Source of the DNA: Limnohabitans radicicola
Lineage (GTDB): Bacteria > Pseudomonadota > Gammaproteobacteria > Burkholderiales > Burkholderiaceae_C
Length of the DNA stretch: 64,000 bases
Assembly (NCBI RefSeq): GCF_014837235.1
Contig: NZ_JACYFT010000001.1
Coordinates: forward strand, 757,688-821,687
Direction of reading: 5' to 3'
Positions 9,109 to 17,733 of this stretch are shown piece after piece (the first letter of the stretch is position 1; every line of letters begins with the position of its first letter). The translations under genes were made by a program, and so were the position numbers. Below the pieces are notes generated by a model. It was not told the DNA's origin, did no database searches, and was given only the letters and a program-made list of their open reading frames with translations.

Positions 9109-10200
9109 ATGCGCTTTCATGACCTGACCGTTGCCCGCGTGACGCCCGAAGCCGCGGGTGCAGTGGCCATCACCCTGGCCGTGCCTGCTGACCTGCGCAC
9201 GCAGTTCGACTTCCAGCCCGGCCAGTTCCTCACCGTGCGTGCCGACATTGAGGGTACCGACGTGCGCCGCAGCTACTCGATCAGCTCGGCCCGCAGCCAG
9301 CTGCAGCGCGGCGAGCTCGAACTGGGCATCCGCCCCGTCGAAGGCGGCGTGTTCTCCAACTGGGCCGCGTCAACGCTCAAGGCCGGTGACACCCTGCGTG
9401 TGATGCCGCCCGATGGCCGCTTCACCGTGCAAAAGCAGCGCGCCATCCACCGCGTGGGCTTTGCCGCAGGCTCGGGCATCACACCCATCCTGTCGATTTT
9501 GGCCACCACGCTCGAAGAACAGCCCGACGCCAAATTCACGCTCGTCTACGGCAACCGCCGCATGGACAGCGTGATGTTCAACGAAGCGCTGCAGGACTTG
9601 AAGGACCGCTACCCCTCGCGTCTGACGCTGATCCACATCCTCTCGCGCCAGGCCCAGGAAGTGCCCTTACTCGAAGGCCGCATCGACGCCGCCAAAGTGC
9701 GCGCCATCATCGACGCCTTCCTGCCTGTGGGCAGCATGGACGAAGTCTTCATCTGCGGCCCCGAAGCCATGATTGAGGAAACCGAAAAGACCTTGCTCGA
9801 TGCAGGCGTCAAGGCCGACCGCATCCGCACCGAACGCTTCACCTCGCCCACGCTCGAAGCCCTGAGCCCCGAGCAAAAAGCCAAAGCCGTGCTGGGCCAC
9901 CCCGCCACACGCGATGGCGGCGAAGTCCAGCTCACGGTGGTGCTCGACGGCAAGCCCTACGACATGCCGATGAACAAGAACGAGAAGATCCTCGACATCG
10001 CCTTGGCCATGGGCCTGGACCTGCCCTACTCGTGCAAGGGCGGCGTGTGCTGCACCTGCCGCTGCAAGGTCACCGAAGGCACAACCGAGATGGACAAGAA
10101 CTTCACGCTCGAAAAGCCCGAAGTCGACCAAGGTTTCGTGCTGTCGTGTCAGGCGCGCCCCACCAGCAGCCGTGTGGTGGTGAGCTTCGACGAGCGCTGA
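9109..10200 (+). CDS. paaE: Phenylacetyl-CoA epoxidase reductase subunit PaaE
   Basis: Electron-transfer subunit that moves electrons from NAD(P)H through FAD and a 2Fe-2S centre to the diiron site of PaaA. The 363-residue protein has an FNR-type FAD domain (RRSYSISSA), an NAD(P)-binding domain (FAAGSGITPILSI) and a C-terminal plant-type ferredoxin with cysteines in YSCKGGVCCTCRCKV and VLSCQARP. The ATG at 9109 gives MRFHDLTVARV, the usual N-terminus. Last gene of the cluster; a REP-like pair follows. Confidence 0.96.
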   Translation: MRFHDLTVARVTPEAAGAVAITLAVPADLRTQFDFQPGQFLTVRADIEGTDVRRSYSISSARSQLQRGELELGIRPVEGGVFSNWAASTLKAGDTLRVMPPDGRFTVQKQRAIHRVGFAAGSGITPILSILATTLEEQPDAKFTLVYGNRRMDSVMFNEALQDLKDRYPSRLTLIHILSRQAQEVPLLEGRIDAAKVRAIIDAFLPVGSMDEVFICGPEAMIEETEKTLLDAGVKADRIRTERFTSPTLEALSPEQKAKAVLGHPATRDGGEVQLTVVLDGKPYDMPMNKNEKILDIALAMGLDLPYSCKGGVCCTCRCKVTEGTTEMDKNFTLEKPEVDQGFVLSCQARPTSSRVVVSFDER

Positions 10201-10232
10201 AATTTTTCGCAGCGAGAGGATCGCGCATCATA

Positions 10233-10310
10233 TGTAGGAGCCCCGCCCCCGGGGCGTTGGGGCTGTGGCTGAGCACAGGCCCCAATCGCGGCGAGGGCAC
10301 CGCTCCTACA
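10233..10310. repeat. REP/BIME-like inverted pair 1
   Basis: Two inverted REP-like units: TGTAGGAGCCCCGCCCCCGG at the left and its diverged reverse complement ending CACCGCTCCTACA at the right. It fills the gap between convergent paaE and ompW. The left unit shares an exact 24-base core with the element at 12747-12770. REP units with a GTAGGAGC head are known in proteobacteria. Confidence 0.75.
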
Positions 10311-10319
10311 AGCCCGGCT

Positions 10320-10919
10320 TCAGAAGCGGTAGCCCACGCCCACCGCCGCAGCCACGGGGTCGAGCTTGAGGGTGCCTGCACTGGTGCCACCCGAGTAAAC
10401 GTGGCTCTTGATGTAGATCTTCTTCACGTCCAGGTTGATCGACCAGTTCTTGTCCAGCGGAATGTCCACACCCGCCTGCAAAGCGCCGCCCCAGCTGTCG
10501 CCATCGAGTTTGGCGGCACCGCCCAGGATGTTGACCTTGCTGATGTCGGTGTAGTTGATGCCCACCCCCACATAAGGCTTGTAACCTGGCAGCCCAGTGA
10601 AGTGGTACTGCGCCAGCAAGGTGGGCGGCAAGTGCTTGAACGTGCCGATCTGCGTGCCGTTGCTGTAGACCTTCTGCTCTTGCGGGACTGTCAAAATCAA
10701 TTCGGCCGCGATATTGGGCGTGAAGAAATAAGTGACATCAACCTCAGGAATGGTCTTGTTGTTGACGGCCAAACCCAGACCTGTGCTGTCCTTGTTGGAC
10801 ATGTCCAAATGAACGGCACGCGCACGCACCAGCCAGGCGCCCTCCGAGGCGGTCTGCGCCATGACAGAAGATGCCACACCAGCGACCAAAACAGCGGCAG
10901 CGACGATTTGTTTTTTCAT
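10320..10919 (-). CDS. ompW: OmpW-family outer-membrane porin
   Basis: Eight-stranded outer-membrane beta-barrel that passes small hydrophobic molecules. The 199-residue protein has a clear signal peptide (MKKQIVAAAVLVAGVASSVMA-Q). It then has the family segments GLAVNNKTIPEVDVTYFFTP and LPPTLLAQYHF, and ends in VGVGYRF with the terminal phenylalanine needed by the Bam machinery. The family name is secure; the gene symbol is assigned by family only. It is convergent with the paa operon; a link to aromatic uptake is possible but unproven. Confidence 0.88.
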   Translation of the reverse strand: MKKQIVAAAVLVAGVASSVMAQTASEGAWLVRARAVHLDMSNKDSTGLGLAVNNKTIPEVDVTYFFTPNIAAELILTVPQEQKVYSNGTQIGTFKHLPPTLLAQYHFTGLPGYKPYVGVGINYTDISKVNILGGAAKLDGDSWGGALQAGVDIPLDKNWSINLDVKKIYIKSHVYSGGTSAGTLKLDPVAAAVGVGYRF

Positions 10920-11089
10920 TTCCGATTCCTTTGTTGAAACACGAGAGAACTCCCTCTCCAGTGCATTGGAACCGGACCATCAATCCTGCGGTTTGATCAA
11001 ACGCAAAGCGGACAGGCGGCTGCGCCCTCAGATGACCAGGTCTTGCGGAACATCAAGAAATGCTGTCAGGCCGCCCCCTTGGGTGCGCC

Positions 11090-11911
11090 TCACAACCGAC
11101 GCAATATCTCTGTCGTGGCAGCGCTCTGGTTCATGGTGTAGAAGTGCAGCGCAGGCACACCCGCCGTCACCAACTGGTCGCACAGGTCGGTCACCACGTC
11201 CAGGCCAAACGCCTTGATCGAGGCGATGTCATCGCCATAGGCCTGCAGGCGCAAACGGATCCAGCGCGGGATCTCGGCGCCACACGCGTCCGAAAAGCGC
11301 AGCAACTGCGACGAACTGGTGATCGGCATGATGCCCGGCACCACCGGCACATCCACCCCCAGCTTGTGTGCATCGTCCACAAAACGGAAATACGCATCGC
11401 TGTTGAAGAAGTACTGGGTGATCGCTGAATTTGCACCCGCCCGCGCCTTGGTGGCAAAAGCCTGTAAGTCCGACTCGGGCGACTTGGCCTGGGGATGCAC
11501 CTCGGGGTAGGCGGCCACTTCGATGTGGAAGTCATCGCCCGTCTCGGCGCGGATGAATGCCACCAAATCGCTCGCGTAGTGAAACTCACCACCCGCACCA
11601 TAGCCGCTGGGCAAGTCGCCACGCAAAGCCACCAGGCGCTTGACACCCATGGCCTTGAGCGTGGCCAGTTCTTCGCGCACCGACGCTTTGGTCGCGCCAA
11701 TGCACGAGAAGTGCGAAGCTGCCTGCCCCCCCTCGGCAATGATCTCGCCCACCGTGGCAAAGGTGCCCTCTTGCGTGGAACCACCAGCCCCATAGGTCAC
11801 CGAGCAGAACTCAGGCTTGAGCGCATACAGCTGCTGGCGCACCGCACGCAGCTTCTCGGCGCCCTCAGGTGTCTTGGGTGGAAAAAATTCAAAACTCACG
11901 GGCAAATTCAT
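11090..11911 (-). CDS. metF: 5,10-methylenetetrahydrofolate reductase
   Basis: FAD enzyme that makes 5-methyl-THF for methionine synthesis. The 273-residue protein begins MNLPVSFEFFPPKTPEG, followed by FCSVTYGAGGSTQEGT, the GDLPSGYG loop and VVPGIMPI. The ATG at 11911 was chosen because a GAGG lies six bases upstream; an ATG five codons earlier (11926) is also in frame. It is the last gene of ahcY-tlyA-metF, all on the minus strand, so the riboswitch ahead of ahcY may control it too. Confidence 0.95.
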   Translation of the reverse strand: MNLPVSFEFFPPKTPEGAEKLRAVRQQLYALKPEFCSVTYGAGGSTQEGTFATVGEIIAEGGQAASHFSCIGATKASVREELATLKAMGVKRLVALRGDLPSGYGAGGEFHYASDLVAFIRAETGDDFHIEVAAYPEVHPQAKSPESDLQAFATKARAGANSAITQYFFNSDAYFRFVDDAHKLGVDVPVVPGIMPITSSSQLLRFSDACGAEIPRWIRLRLQAYGDDIASIKAFGLDVVTDLCDQLVTAGVPALHFYTMNQSAATTEILRRL

Positions 11912-11922
11912 GGCTCGCCTCT

Positions 11923-12690
11923 TCATCCATTCACTGCAGGCCGAACAGCCTGCACAAAAAATTCCCGGTTGCCGTCTCCGCCGGCTATCGGGCTGTCCAA
12001 CCAGGCCACCACCGTCAGACCCAGCTCGGTCAATGCCGTACGCAAGCGCTGCTCGATGAACGGGTAATGGCTCTCATCTTTGACAATCCCGCCCTTGCCC
12101 ACCTGACCCGGCTGCAACTCGAACTGGGGTTTGACCAGCATCAACAACTGCCCGCCGGGCTTGAGGAAAGGCACCACACCGGGCAAGACCAGCGTGAGCG
12201 AGATGAACGACACATCGCCCACCAACAGGTCAAAACCTTCCTCCGCGTCAGGAATGCGTTCATCGCCTGGCACCAGCTCGCGGGCATTCACGCCCTCGAT
12301 GCACACCACACGCTCGTCGGCCTGGATGCGCGGATGCACCTGCGCATGCCCCACATCGATGCCCACCACCTGCGCCGCTCCTTGCTGCAACAGGCAATCG
12401 GTGAACCCACCGGTGCTCTGCCCCACATCCAGACAACGCAGGCCTTCGACCTGAACGCCCGTGGCGCGCAAAGCGCCTTCGAGCTTGAGACCGCCGCGAG
12501 ACACATAACGCGATTCGGCGTCGTCCAGCAACTGCAACTCGGCACCCGCAGGCACCTCGTCCTTGTTCTTCACGATCGCACGCCACTCGCCATTGGGCTG
12601 CAGCCAGCGCACACCCCCGGCAATCAGGCGTTGCGCCTGCGAACGGGAAACCGCCAGGCCACGTTCCACCAGGAGTTGGTCAATGCGCAT
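11923..12690 (-). CDS. tlyA: TlyA-family rRNA 2'-O-methyltransferase
   Basis: S4 plus FtsJ-like protein of the TlyA family, known in some bacteria to methylate rRNA ribose and long misnamed hemolysin A. The 255-residue protein has an N-terminal S4 RNA-binding domain (RIDQLLVERGLAVSRSQAQRLI). A Rossmann SAM-binding domain follows, with LDVGQSTGGFTDCLLQQGA, VGDVSFISLTLVLP and LVKPQFELQPGQVGKGG. The ATG at 12690 is preferred over an in-frame TTG one codon earlier. It sits 11 bases ahead of metF. Target rRNA position is not deducible. Confidence 0.9.
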   Translation of the reverse strand: MRIDQLLVERGLAVSRSQAQRLIAGGVRWLQPNGEWRAIVKNKDEVPAGAELQLLDDAESRYVSRGGLKLEGALRATGVQVEGLRCLDVGQSTGGFTDCLLQQGAAQVVGIDVGHAQVHPRIQADERVVCIEGVNARELVPGDERIPDAEEGFDLLVGDVSFISLTLVLPGVVPFLKPGGQLLMLVKPQFELQPGQVGKGGIVKDESHYPFIEQRLRTALTELGLTVVAWLDSPIAGGDGNREFFVQAVRPAVNG

Positions 12691-12714
12691 CAAACAACCA
12701 TTTCAATTCAAAAA

Positions 12715-12774
12715 TCGCGACGAGGGCGTCGCTCCCACAAGAAACTTGTAGGAGCCCCGCCCCCGGGGCGATTT
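12715..12774. repeat. REP/BIME-like inverted pair 2
   Basis: Inverted REP-like units, TCGCGACGAGGGCGTCGCTC at the left and TGTAGGAGCCCCGCCCCCGG at the right, between tlyA and ahcY. The right unit shares 24 exact bases with the element at 10233. Because it lies inside the putative operon it could form a hairpin that attenuates or protects the upstream ahcY message. Confidence 0.75.
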
Positions 12775-12777
12775 GGT

Positions 12778-14211
12778 TCAATAACGGTAAGTGTCGGCTT
12801 TGTAAGGACCGTTTTTCGACACACCGATGTAAGCCGCCTGCTCGTCGGTGAGTTCGGTCAGCTGTGCGCCGACTTTCTTCAGGTGCAAACGTGCAACCTT
12901 CTCATCGAGGTGCTTGGGCAACACATAGACCTTGCCGGCTTCGTACTGGTCTTGCTTGGTGAACAGCTCGATCTGGGCGATGGTCTGGTTGGCGAACGAA
13001 GACGACATCACAAAGCTGGGGTGGCCGGTGGCGCAACCCAGGTTCACCAGGCGACCTTTGGCCAGCAAAGTGATCTTCTTGCCATCGGGGAAGATGACGT
13101 GGTCAACCTGGGGCTTGATCTCGTCCCACTGCAGTTTTTCCAGCGATGCGACGTCGATCTCGTTGTCAAAGTGACCGATGTTGCAGACGATGGCTTCGTC
13201 CTTCATGGCGGCCATGTGCTCGTAACGGATCACGTTCTTGTTGCCGGTGGCCGACACGAAGATGTCGCACTTGTCGGCGGCGTACTCCATGGTCACGACC
13301 TTGAAGCCTTCCATCGCGGCTTGCAGCGCGTTGATCGGGTCGATCTCGGTCACCCAGACTTGGGCAGACAAAGCGCGCAAAGCCTGGGCCGAGCCCTTGC
13401 CCACATCACCGTAACCAGCGACCACAGCCACTTTGCCCGCGATCATCACGTCGGTGGCGCGTTTGATCGAATCGACCAAAGATTCGCGGCAGCCATACAG
13501 GTTGTCGAACTTGCTCTTGGTCACCGAGTCGTTCACGTTGATGGCGCGGAACATCAGGCTGCCCTTGGCGGCCATCTCGTTCAAGCGCAACACACCGGTC
13601 GTGGTTTCTTCGGTCACGCCAATGATCTGAGCGCCCTTGCGGCTGTACCAGGTCGGGTCCACGGCCAGCTTGGCCTTGATGGCGTTGAACAGGCAGGTCT
13701 CTTCTTCGCTGGTCGGGTTGGCAATCAGGCTGGCGTCCTTTTCAGCGCGCTTGCCCAGGTGCATGAGCAGCGTGGCGTCGCCGCCATCGTCCAGGATCAT
13801 GTTGGGGCCTTCGCCAGGCGTGCCTGCGGGACCAAAGTCAAAAATGCGGTGGGTATAGTCCCAGTAATCGGCCAGGGTTTCGCCCTTGATGGCAAACACC
13901 GGCGTGCCGCGTGCGGCAATGGCGGCCGCGGCGTGGTCCTGTGTGGAGAAGATGTTGCACGACGCCCAGCGCACATCGGCGCCCAGGGCCTGCAGGGTCT
14001 CGATCAGCACGGCGGTCTGGATCGTCATGTGCAGCGAACCGGTGATGCGTGCGCCCTTGAGCGGCTGGCTCTTGGCAAACTCTTCGCGGATGGCCATCAG
14101 ACCGGGCATTTCGGTCTCGGCGATCTTGATTTCTTTGCGGCCCCAGTCGGCCAGGCCAATGTCGGCGATCACGCAGTCGGCGTTGACAGCGGTTTTCAAA
14201 GGTGCATTCAT
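12778..14211 (-). CDS. ahcY: S-adenosylhomocysteine hydrolase
   Basis: Splits SAH to adenosine and homocysteine, relieving product inhibition of methyltransferases. The 477-residue protein starts [20 protein letters not shown]. It shows substrate motifs [15 protein letters not shown] and [20 protein letters not shown], the NAD-binding [10 protein letters not shown] loop, and the C-terminal KADTYRY that reaches a neighbouring subunit. The ATG at 14211 gives the normal N-terminus; the frame is open further upstream only because it crosses the leader. An SAH riboswitch precedes it. Confidence 0.97.
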   Translation of the reverse strand: MNAPLKTAVNADCVIADIGLADWGRKEIKIAETEMPGLMAIREEFAKSQPLKGARITGSLHMTIQTAVLIETLQALGADVRWASCNIFSTQDHAAAAIAARGTPVFAIKGETLADYWDYTHRIFDFGPAGTPGEGPNMILDDGGDATLLMHLGKRAEKDASLIANPTSEEETCLFNAIKAKLAVDPTWYSRKGAQIIGVTEETTTGVLRLNEMAAKGSLMFRAINVNDSVTKSKFDNLYGCRESLVDSIKRATDVMIAGKVAVVAGYGDVGKGSAQALRALSAQVWVTEIDPINALQAAMEGFKVVTMEYAADKCDIFVSATGNKNVIRYEHMAAMKDEAIVCNIGHFDNEIDVASLEKLQWDEIKPQVDHVIFPDGKKITLLAKGRLVNLGCATGHPSFVMSSSFANQTIAQIELFTKQDQYEAGKVYVLPKHLDEKVARLHLKKVGAQLTELTDEQAAYIGVSKNGPYKADTYRY

Positions 14212-14293
14212 GTGTGCGCTCCAAAGCAATGTGAATGAGCCACACGCGTGGATGAAAGCACTGGATTTGGAAAACAGGCTCACCGCACGTCGA

Positions 14294-14382
14294 GTGGATG
14301 AGCGTCGTTGCTGTATGAAGGTTCCGAGCCTCACGCCCGCTGCCAGCTTGGGGGCTGGTGGGCGCTGCAACGCTCCTCGGAA
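14294..14382 (-). promoter_or_regulatory. S-adenosylhomocysteine riboswitch
   Basis: On the minus strand the leader reads CCGAGGAGCGTTGCAGCG, then a stem-loop with CCAGCCCCCAAGCTGG, then GCGTGAGGCTCGGAA and finally CAACGACGCTCATCC. The CCGAG/CTCGG pairing forms P1, and GAGCG with the later CGCTC can form the pseudoknot-like helix of the SAH aptamer. The order matches the known SAH riboswitch, an on-switch upstream of ahcY in beta- and gammaproteobacteria. A covariance search with the Rfam SAH model would settle it. Confidence 0.88.
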
Positions 14383-14389
14383 TGTTTGG

Positions 14390-14395
14390 ATTATA
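14390..14395 (-). promoter_or_regulatory. -10 hexamer for ahcY transcript
   Basis: A perfect TATAAT on the minus strand lies about 8 bases before the riboswitch begins, so transcription would start just at the aptamer. No convincing -35 is seen. Confidence 0.6.
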
Positions 14396-14415
14396 GCGAG
14401 CCGGGAACTGATCTG

Positions 14416-14760
14416 CTATTGACCCAAGGATTGCAAAGCTTCGCCCAGGCTCGCATTCACAGCAGGCAGTTCTTGCACTATGGTTTGGTAAAGAATTTCA
14501 TGGGCGACCTGCTCGTAGCCGTGGGCAAGGATATTGCGCAAACCAATGATGCGACGCCATGGAATCCCCGGATACAGAGAACTGTCAGCCCCCACCCGGA
14601 CGGCCGCCTCGCCCAGATTGATGAACAGTTTCTCAACGGCGAGACACAAAATTCTTTGACTGACAAATTCGGCGCAACTCAGGCCTGAAGCCAAGGCCTG
14701 CAACTCTTGGGTGAAACCCAGCATATCGACCAGGTGGGCTGGCGTGCGATCCATGCTCAT
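14416..14760 (-). CDS. hepT: HepT-like HEPN toxin (DUF86)
   Basis: HEPN-domain ribonuclease-type toxin of the MntA/HepT system. The 114-residue helical protein has the catalytic R-x4-H-x-Y motif as RNILAHGY near residue 75, with the upstream FINLGEAAVRV helix typical of DUF86. It overlaps the nucleotidyltransferase gene by four bases (ATGA), the usual antitoxin-first arrangement. The R, H and Y are all present, so the toxin looks intact. The family is known for mutual control by AMPylation of the toxin tyrosine. Confidence 0.88.
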   Translation of the reverse strand: MSMDRTPAHLVDMLGFTQELQALASGLSCAEFVSQRILCLAVEKLFINLGEAAVRVGADSSLYPGIPWRRIIGLRNILAHGYEQVAHEILYQTIVQELPAVNASLGEALQSLGQ

Positions 14761-15056
14761 TGGAACAACAACTGCAACTGGGGCTCGATGGCTTTGCGTC
14801 TGAACGGATTGTGCAGCACCGAAGGGAATGCCAAATCAACCGACTTGCCATCAAACACCGTTGACAGCTCATCTTGCATATCCACCAATGCAAAACCCGT
14901 TGGATATTGATCCGGATTGAACTCAACCAGCAAATCCACATCACTGCCAGGACGATCTTGCCCCTGCGAGGCAGAGCCGAACATTTGCATACGGCGCACA
15001 CCATAGCGCCGACAAATATCGGCAATCTGGGCGTGTTGTTGAGGGGCAATGTGCAT
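14757..15056 (-). CDS. mntA: MntA-like minimal nucleotidyltransferase antitoxin
   Basis: Antitoxin partner of HepT that transfers nucleotide to the HEPN toxin. The 99-residue protein has the nucleotidyltransferase signature FGSASQGQDRPGSDVDLLVEF, that is GS-x(9-11)-DxD, with the third acidic residue later at VDLAF. The ATG at 15056 is chosen; an in-frame TTG at 15062 is less likely. A CATAAT-like -10 lies very close to the start, so the leader may be very short. It is divergent from prfC. Confidence 0.88.
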   Translation of the reverse strand: MHIAPQQHAQIADICRRYGVRRMQMFGSASQGQDRPGSDVDLLVEFNPDQYPTGFALVDMQDELSTVFDGKSVDLAFPSVLHNPFRRKAIEPQLQLLFQ

Positions 15057-15235
15057 ATGCAATGATTATGAAGCAGTTCCAGCAAGTGCGAAAGCAGGCC
15101 TCATGCCGAGATTGGACGACCTTGGCACACCCCCCCCGGGTAAGCGGTGCCTACAAAGTAAAATCACCCCATCGCGGCCAGTTCCTGGCTGCCTGCCTTG
15201 CGCCCCTTGCGGTGCCATTCCGATCAGGACCCCTT

Positions 15236-16864
15236 GTGACCTACGCCAACGAGACCCGGCGCCGCCGGACTTTTGCCATCATTTCCCACCCCGACGCGGG
15301 TAAAACCACGCTGACCGAAAAACTGCTGCTGTTCTCCGGCGCGATCCAGATCGCCGGTTCGGTCAAGGCCCGCAAGGCTTCGCGCCATGCCACCAGCGAC
15401 TGGATGGAAATCGAAAAGCAGCGCGGCATCTCGGTGGCTTCCTCGGTCATGCAGATGCTGTACCGCGAGCATGTCATCAACCTGCTCGACACGCCCGGCC
15501 ACAAGGACTTCTCTGAAGACACTTACCGTGTGCTCACCGCCGTGGACTCGGCGCTCATGGTCATTGACGCTGCCAACGGTGTGGAAGCACAAACCCGCCG
15601 CCTGATCGAGGTCTGCCGACAGCGCGACACGCCCATCATCACCTTTGTGAACAAGATGGACCGCGAAGTGCGCGACCCACTCGACATCCTCGACGAAGTC
15701 GAACGCGAGCTGGGCATGCCCTGCGTGCCCATGACCTGGCCTGTGGGCCAGGGCAAGAGCTTCGGCGGCATCATCAACCTGCGCACGCAGGCCATGACGG
15801 TGTTCGAGTCGGGCAGCGAACGCCGCCCGCAGGATTTTGAAACCATCCCCCTGAGCGAGCAGGCCCAACTGGCCGAGCGCTTTGGTTCGGACTGGCAGGC
15901 CGCCATGGACAGCATGGAGCTGGCCACGGGCGCGTCCCCCGCGTTTGACGAAGCCGCTTTCCTGGCGGGCAAGCAGACGCCCGTGTTCTTTGGCTCCGGC
16001 GTGAACAACTTCGGTGTGATGGAAGTGCTGGACGCCCTGGTCGATCTGGCCCCCGCGCCCAAGCCCCGCACCAGCAACCTGATCGTCAACAAACAGCCCG
16101 TGGTCAAAGAAATCCAGCCCGAAGACAGCGCGTTCTCAGGCGTGGTGTTCAAGGTGCAGGCCAACATGGACGCCAACCACCGCGACCGCATTGCGTTCGT
16201 GCGCATGGCATCTGGCAAATACACCCCGGGCATGAAGCTCAAGGTGCAACGCACCGGCAAGGAACTGCGCCCCACCAGCGTGGTGACCTTCCTCTCGCAG
16301 CGCCGCGAAGCAGTCGATGAAGCCTACGCGGGCGACATCATCGGCTTCACCACCCACGGCGGCGTGCAGCTGGGCGACACCATCACCGACGGGGCCAACC
16401 TGCAATTCACCGGCCTGCCCTTCTTTGCGCCCGAACTCTTCATGACCGTGATCCTGAAGAACCCGCTGCGCACCAAACAACTGCAAACTGGACTGGACCA
16501 GCTGGGTGAAGAAGGCGCGATCCAGGTCTTCAAACCCGAAATCGGCGGCCCCATGCTGCTGGGCGCGGTCGGTCAGCTGCAATTCGAAGTGGTGCAACAC
16601 CGCCTCAAGGCCGAGTACGACTGCGACGTGCGCCTGGAAGGCTGCCAGTACACCGGCGCCCGCTGGATCACGGCCGACACCCCGGCCGAGCTGCGCGAAT
16701 TCACCAACGCCTACCCGCAGCGCCTGGCGCTCGACGCCGCAGGCACGCTGGCGTATCTGTGCACCAGCCCCTACGACGTGCGCCTGGCGCAAGAGCGCTT
16801 TCCCAAAATCCATTTCCACCCGCTGCGCGAGCACGCGGGCCTGGCGCTGGGTTCGGCGCACTGA
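15236..16864 (+). CDS. prfC: Peptide chain release factor 3
   Basis: Translational GTPase that recycles RF1 and RF2 from the ribosome. The protein has the P-loop SHPDAGKTTLTE, the switch-region segment KQRGISV, G3 DTPGH and G4 NKMD, followed by the domain II and III regions. The start was placed at the GTG at 15236 (VTYANETRRRRTFAII), which matches family N-termini and gives 542 residues; the frame is open for 58 more codons upstream, but these overlap the mntA promoter and do not resemble RF3. AGGAC lies seven bases before the GTG. Confidence 0.93.
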   Translation: MTYANETRRRRTFAIISHPDAGKTTLTEKLLLFSGAIQIAGSVKARKASRHATSDWMEIEKQRGISVASSVMQMLYREHVINLLDTPGHKDFSEDTYRVLTAVDSALMVIDAANGVEAQTRRLIEVCRQRDTPIITFVNKMDREVRDPLDILDEVERELGMPCVPMTWPVGQGKSFGGIINLRTQAMTVFESGSERRPQDFETIPLSEQAQLAERFGSDWQAAMDSMELATGASPAFDEAAFLAGKQTPVFFGSGVNNFGVMEVLDALVDLAPAPKPRTSNLIVNKQPVVKEIQPEDSAFSGVVFKVQANMDANHRDRIAFVRMASGKYTPGMKLKVQRTGKELRPTSVVTFLSQRREAVDEAYAGDIIGFTTHGGVQLGDTITDGANLQFTGLPFFAPELFMTVILKNPLRTKQLQTGLDQLGEEGAIQVFKPEIGGPMLLGAVGQLQFEVVQHRLKAEYDCDVRLEGCQYTGARWITADTPAELREFTNAYPQRLALDAAGTLAYLCTSPYDVRLAQERFPKIHFHPLREHAGLALGSAH

Positions 16865-16869
16865 CCACC

Positions 16870-17658
16870 ATGCGCCCGCTGGCCCAATGGCAACCCGGCC
16901 AGATCATCGGCGTCTTCACCGACATCGATGACACGCTGACCACCGATGGCGCAATCACCCCCGACGCCCTGCAGGCCCTGGCCGACCTGAAAGCCGCAGG
17001 CCTGCATGTGGTGCCCATCACCGGGCGGCCCGTGGGCTGGAGCGAACCCTTTGCCCAAAGCTGGCCGGTGGACGCCATCGTCGCCGAAAACGGCGCAGTG
17101 GCCCTGGTGCACCAGGGCGGCCAACCCTTGCGCAAGCTCTACCAGCAGGACGCCGCCACACGCAGCGCCCACTTTGCGCGCATGCAGCAGGTGCTGGCAC
17201 AGATCGAGCAAAGCATCCCCGGTGCCCAGCGCTCACAAGACAGCGCAGGCCGCGAAACCGACATCGCCATCGACCACAGCGAATTCACCCAGCTGCCGCA
17301 AGCCGACATCGACGCAGTAGTGCGCGCCATGCAGGCCGCAGGCATGACCGCCACCGTCAGCAGCATCCACATCAACGGCTGGTACGGCGAGCACAACAAA
17401 CTCTCGGGCGCCCGCTGGATCTTGCAGCAGCTTTGGGGCCGCGACCTGGATGCCGAAATGCACCGCTGGGTCTATGTGGGCGACTCCACCAACGACCAGG
17501 TCATGTTTGAGCATTTCGCGCACAGCGTGGGCGTGGCCAACATCCAGCGCTTTGCCACGCAACTCACGCACCCGCCACGCTACGTCACGCCCAGCGCGCG
17601 GGGGGCGGGGTTTGCCGAAGTCGCGCATAGATTATTAATTCGAAGCAATTTAAATTAA
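16870..17658 (+). CDS. HAD-superfamily phosphatase, Cof/IIB type
   Basis: Predicted cytoplasmic phosphatase. The 262-residue protein carries HAD motif I as FTDIDDTLTTDG, motif II in VVPITGRPVGW and motif IV in YVGDSTNDQVMFEHF, with a IIB-type cap between them. This resembles mannosyl-3-phosphoglycerate or sucrose phosphatase-like enzymes, but the substrate is unknown. ATG at 16870, five bases after prfC, so probably co-transcribed with it. Confidence 0.8.
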   Translation: MRPLAQWQPGQIIGVFTDIDDTLTTDGAITPDALQALADLKAAGLHVVPITGRPVGWSEPFAQSWPVDAIVAENGAVALVHQGGQPLRKLYQQDAATRSAHFARMQQVLAQIEQSIPGAQRSQDSAGRETDIAIDHSEFTQLPQADIDAVVRAMQAAGMTATVSSIHINGWYGEHNKLSGARWILQQLWGRDLDAEMHRWVYVGDSTNDQVMFEHFAHSVGVANIQRFATQLTHPPRYVTPSARGAGFAEVAHRLLIRSNLN

Positions 17659-17733
17659 TGCGCATCACTGCACTGCATCCATCTAAAATATCGTTTTAAG
17701 AATCCACATCAGTGGCTTGTCAAGTGCTCACAC

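Noticed and set aside
11869..14238. 789-codon plus-strand frame opposite metF, tlyA and ahcY
   Set aside because: Three conserved proteins occupy the other strand with full motifs; the frame would also span the gaps between them.
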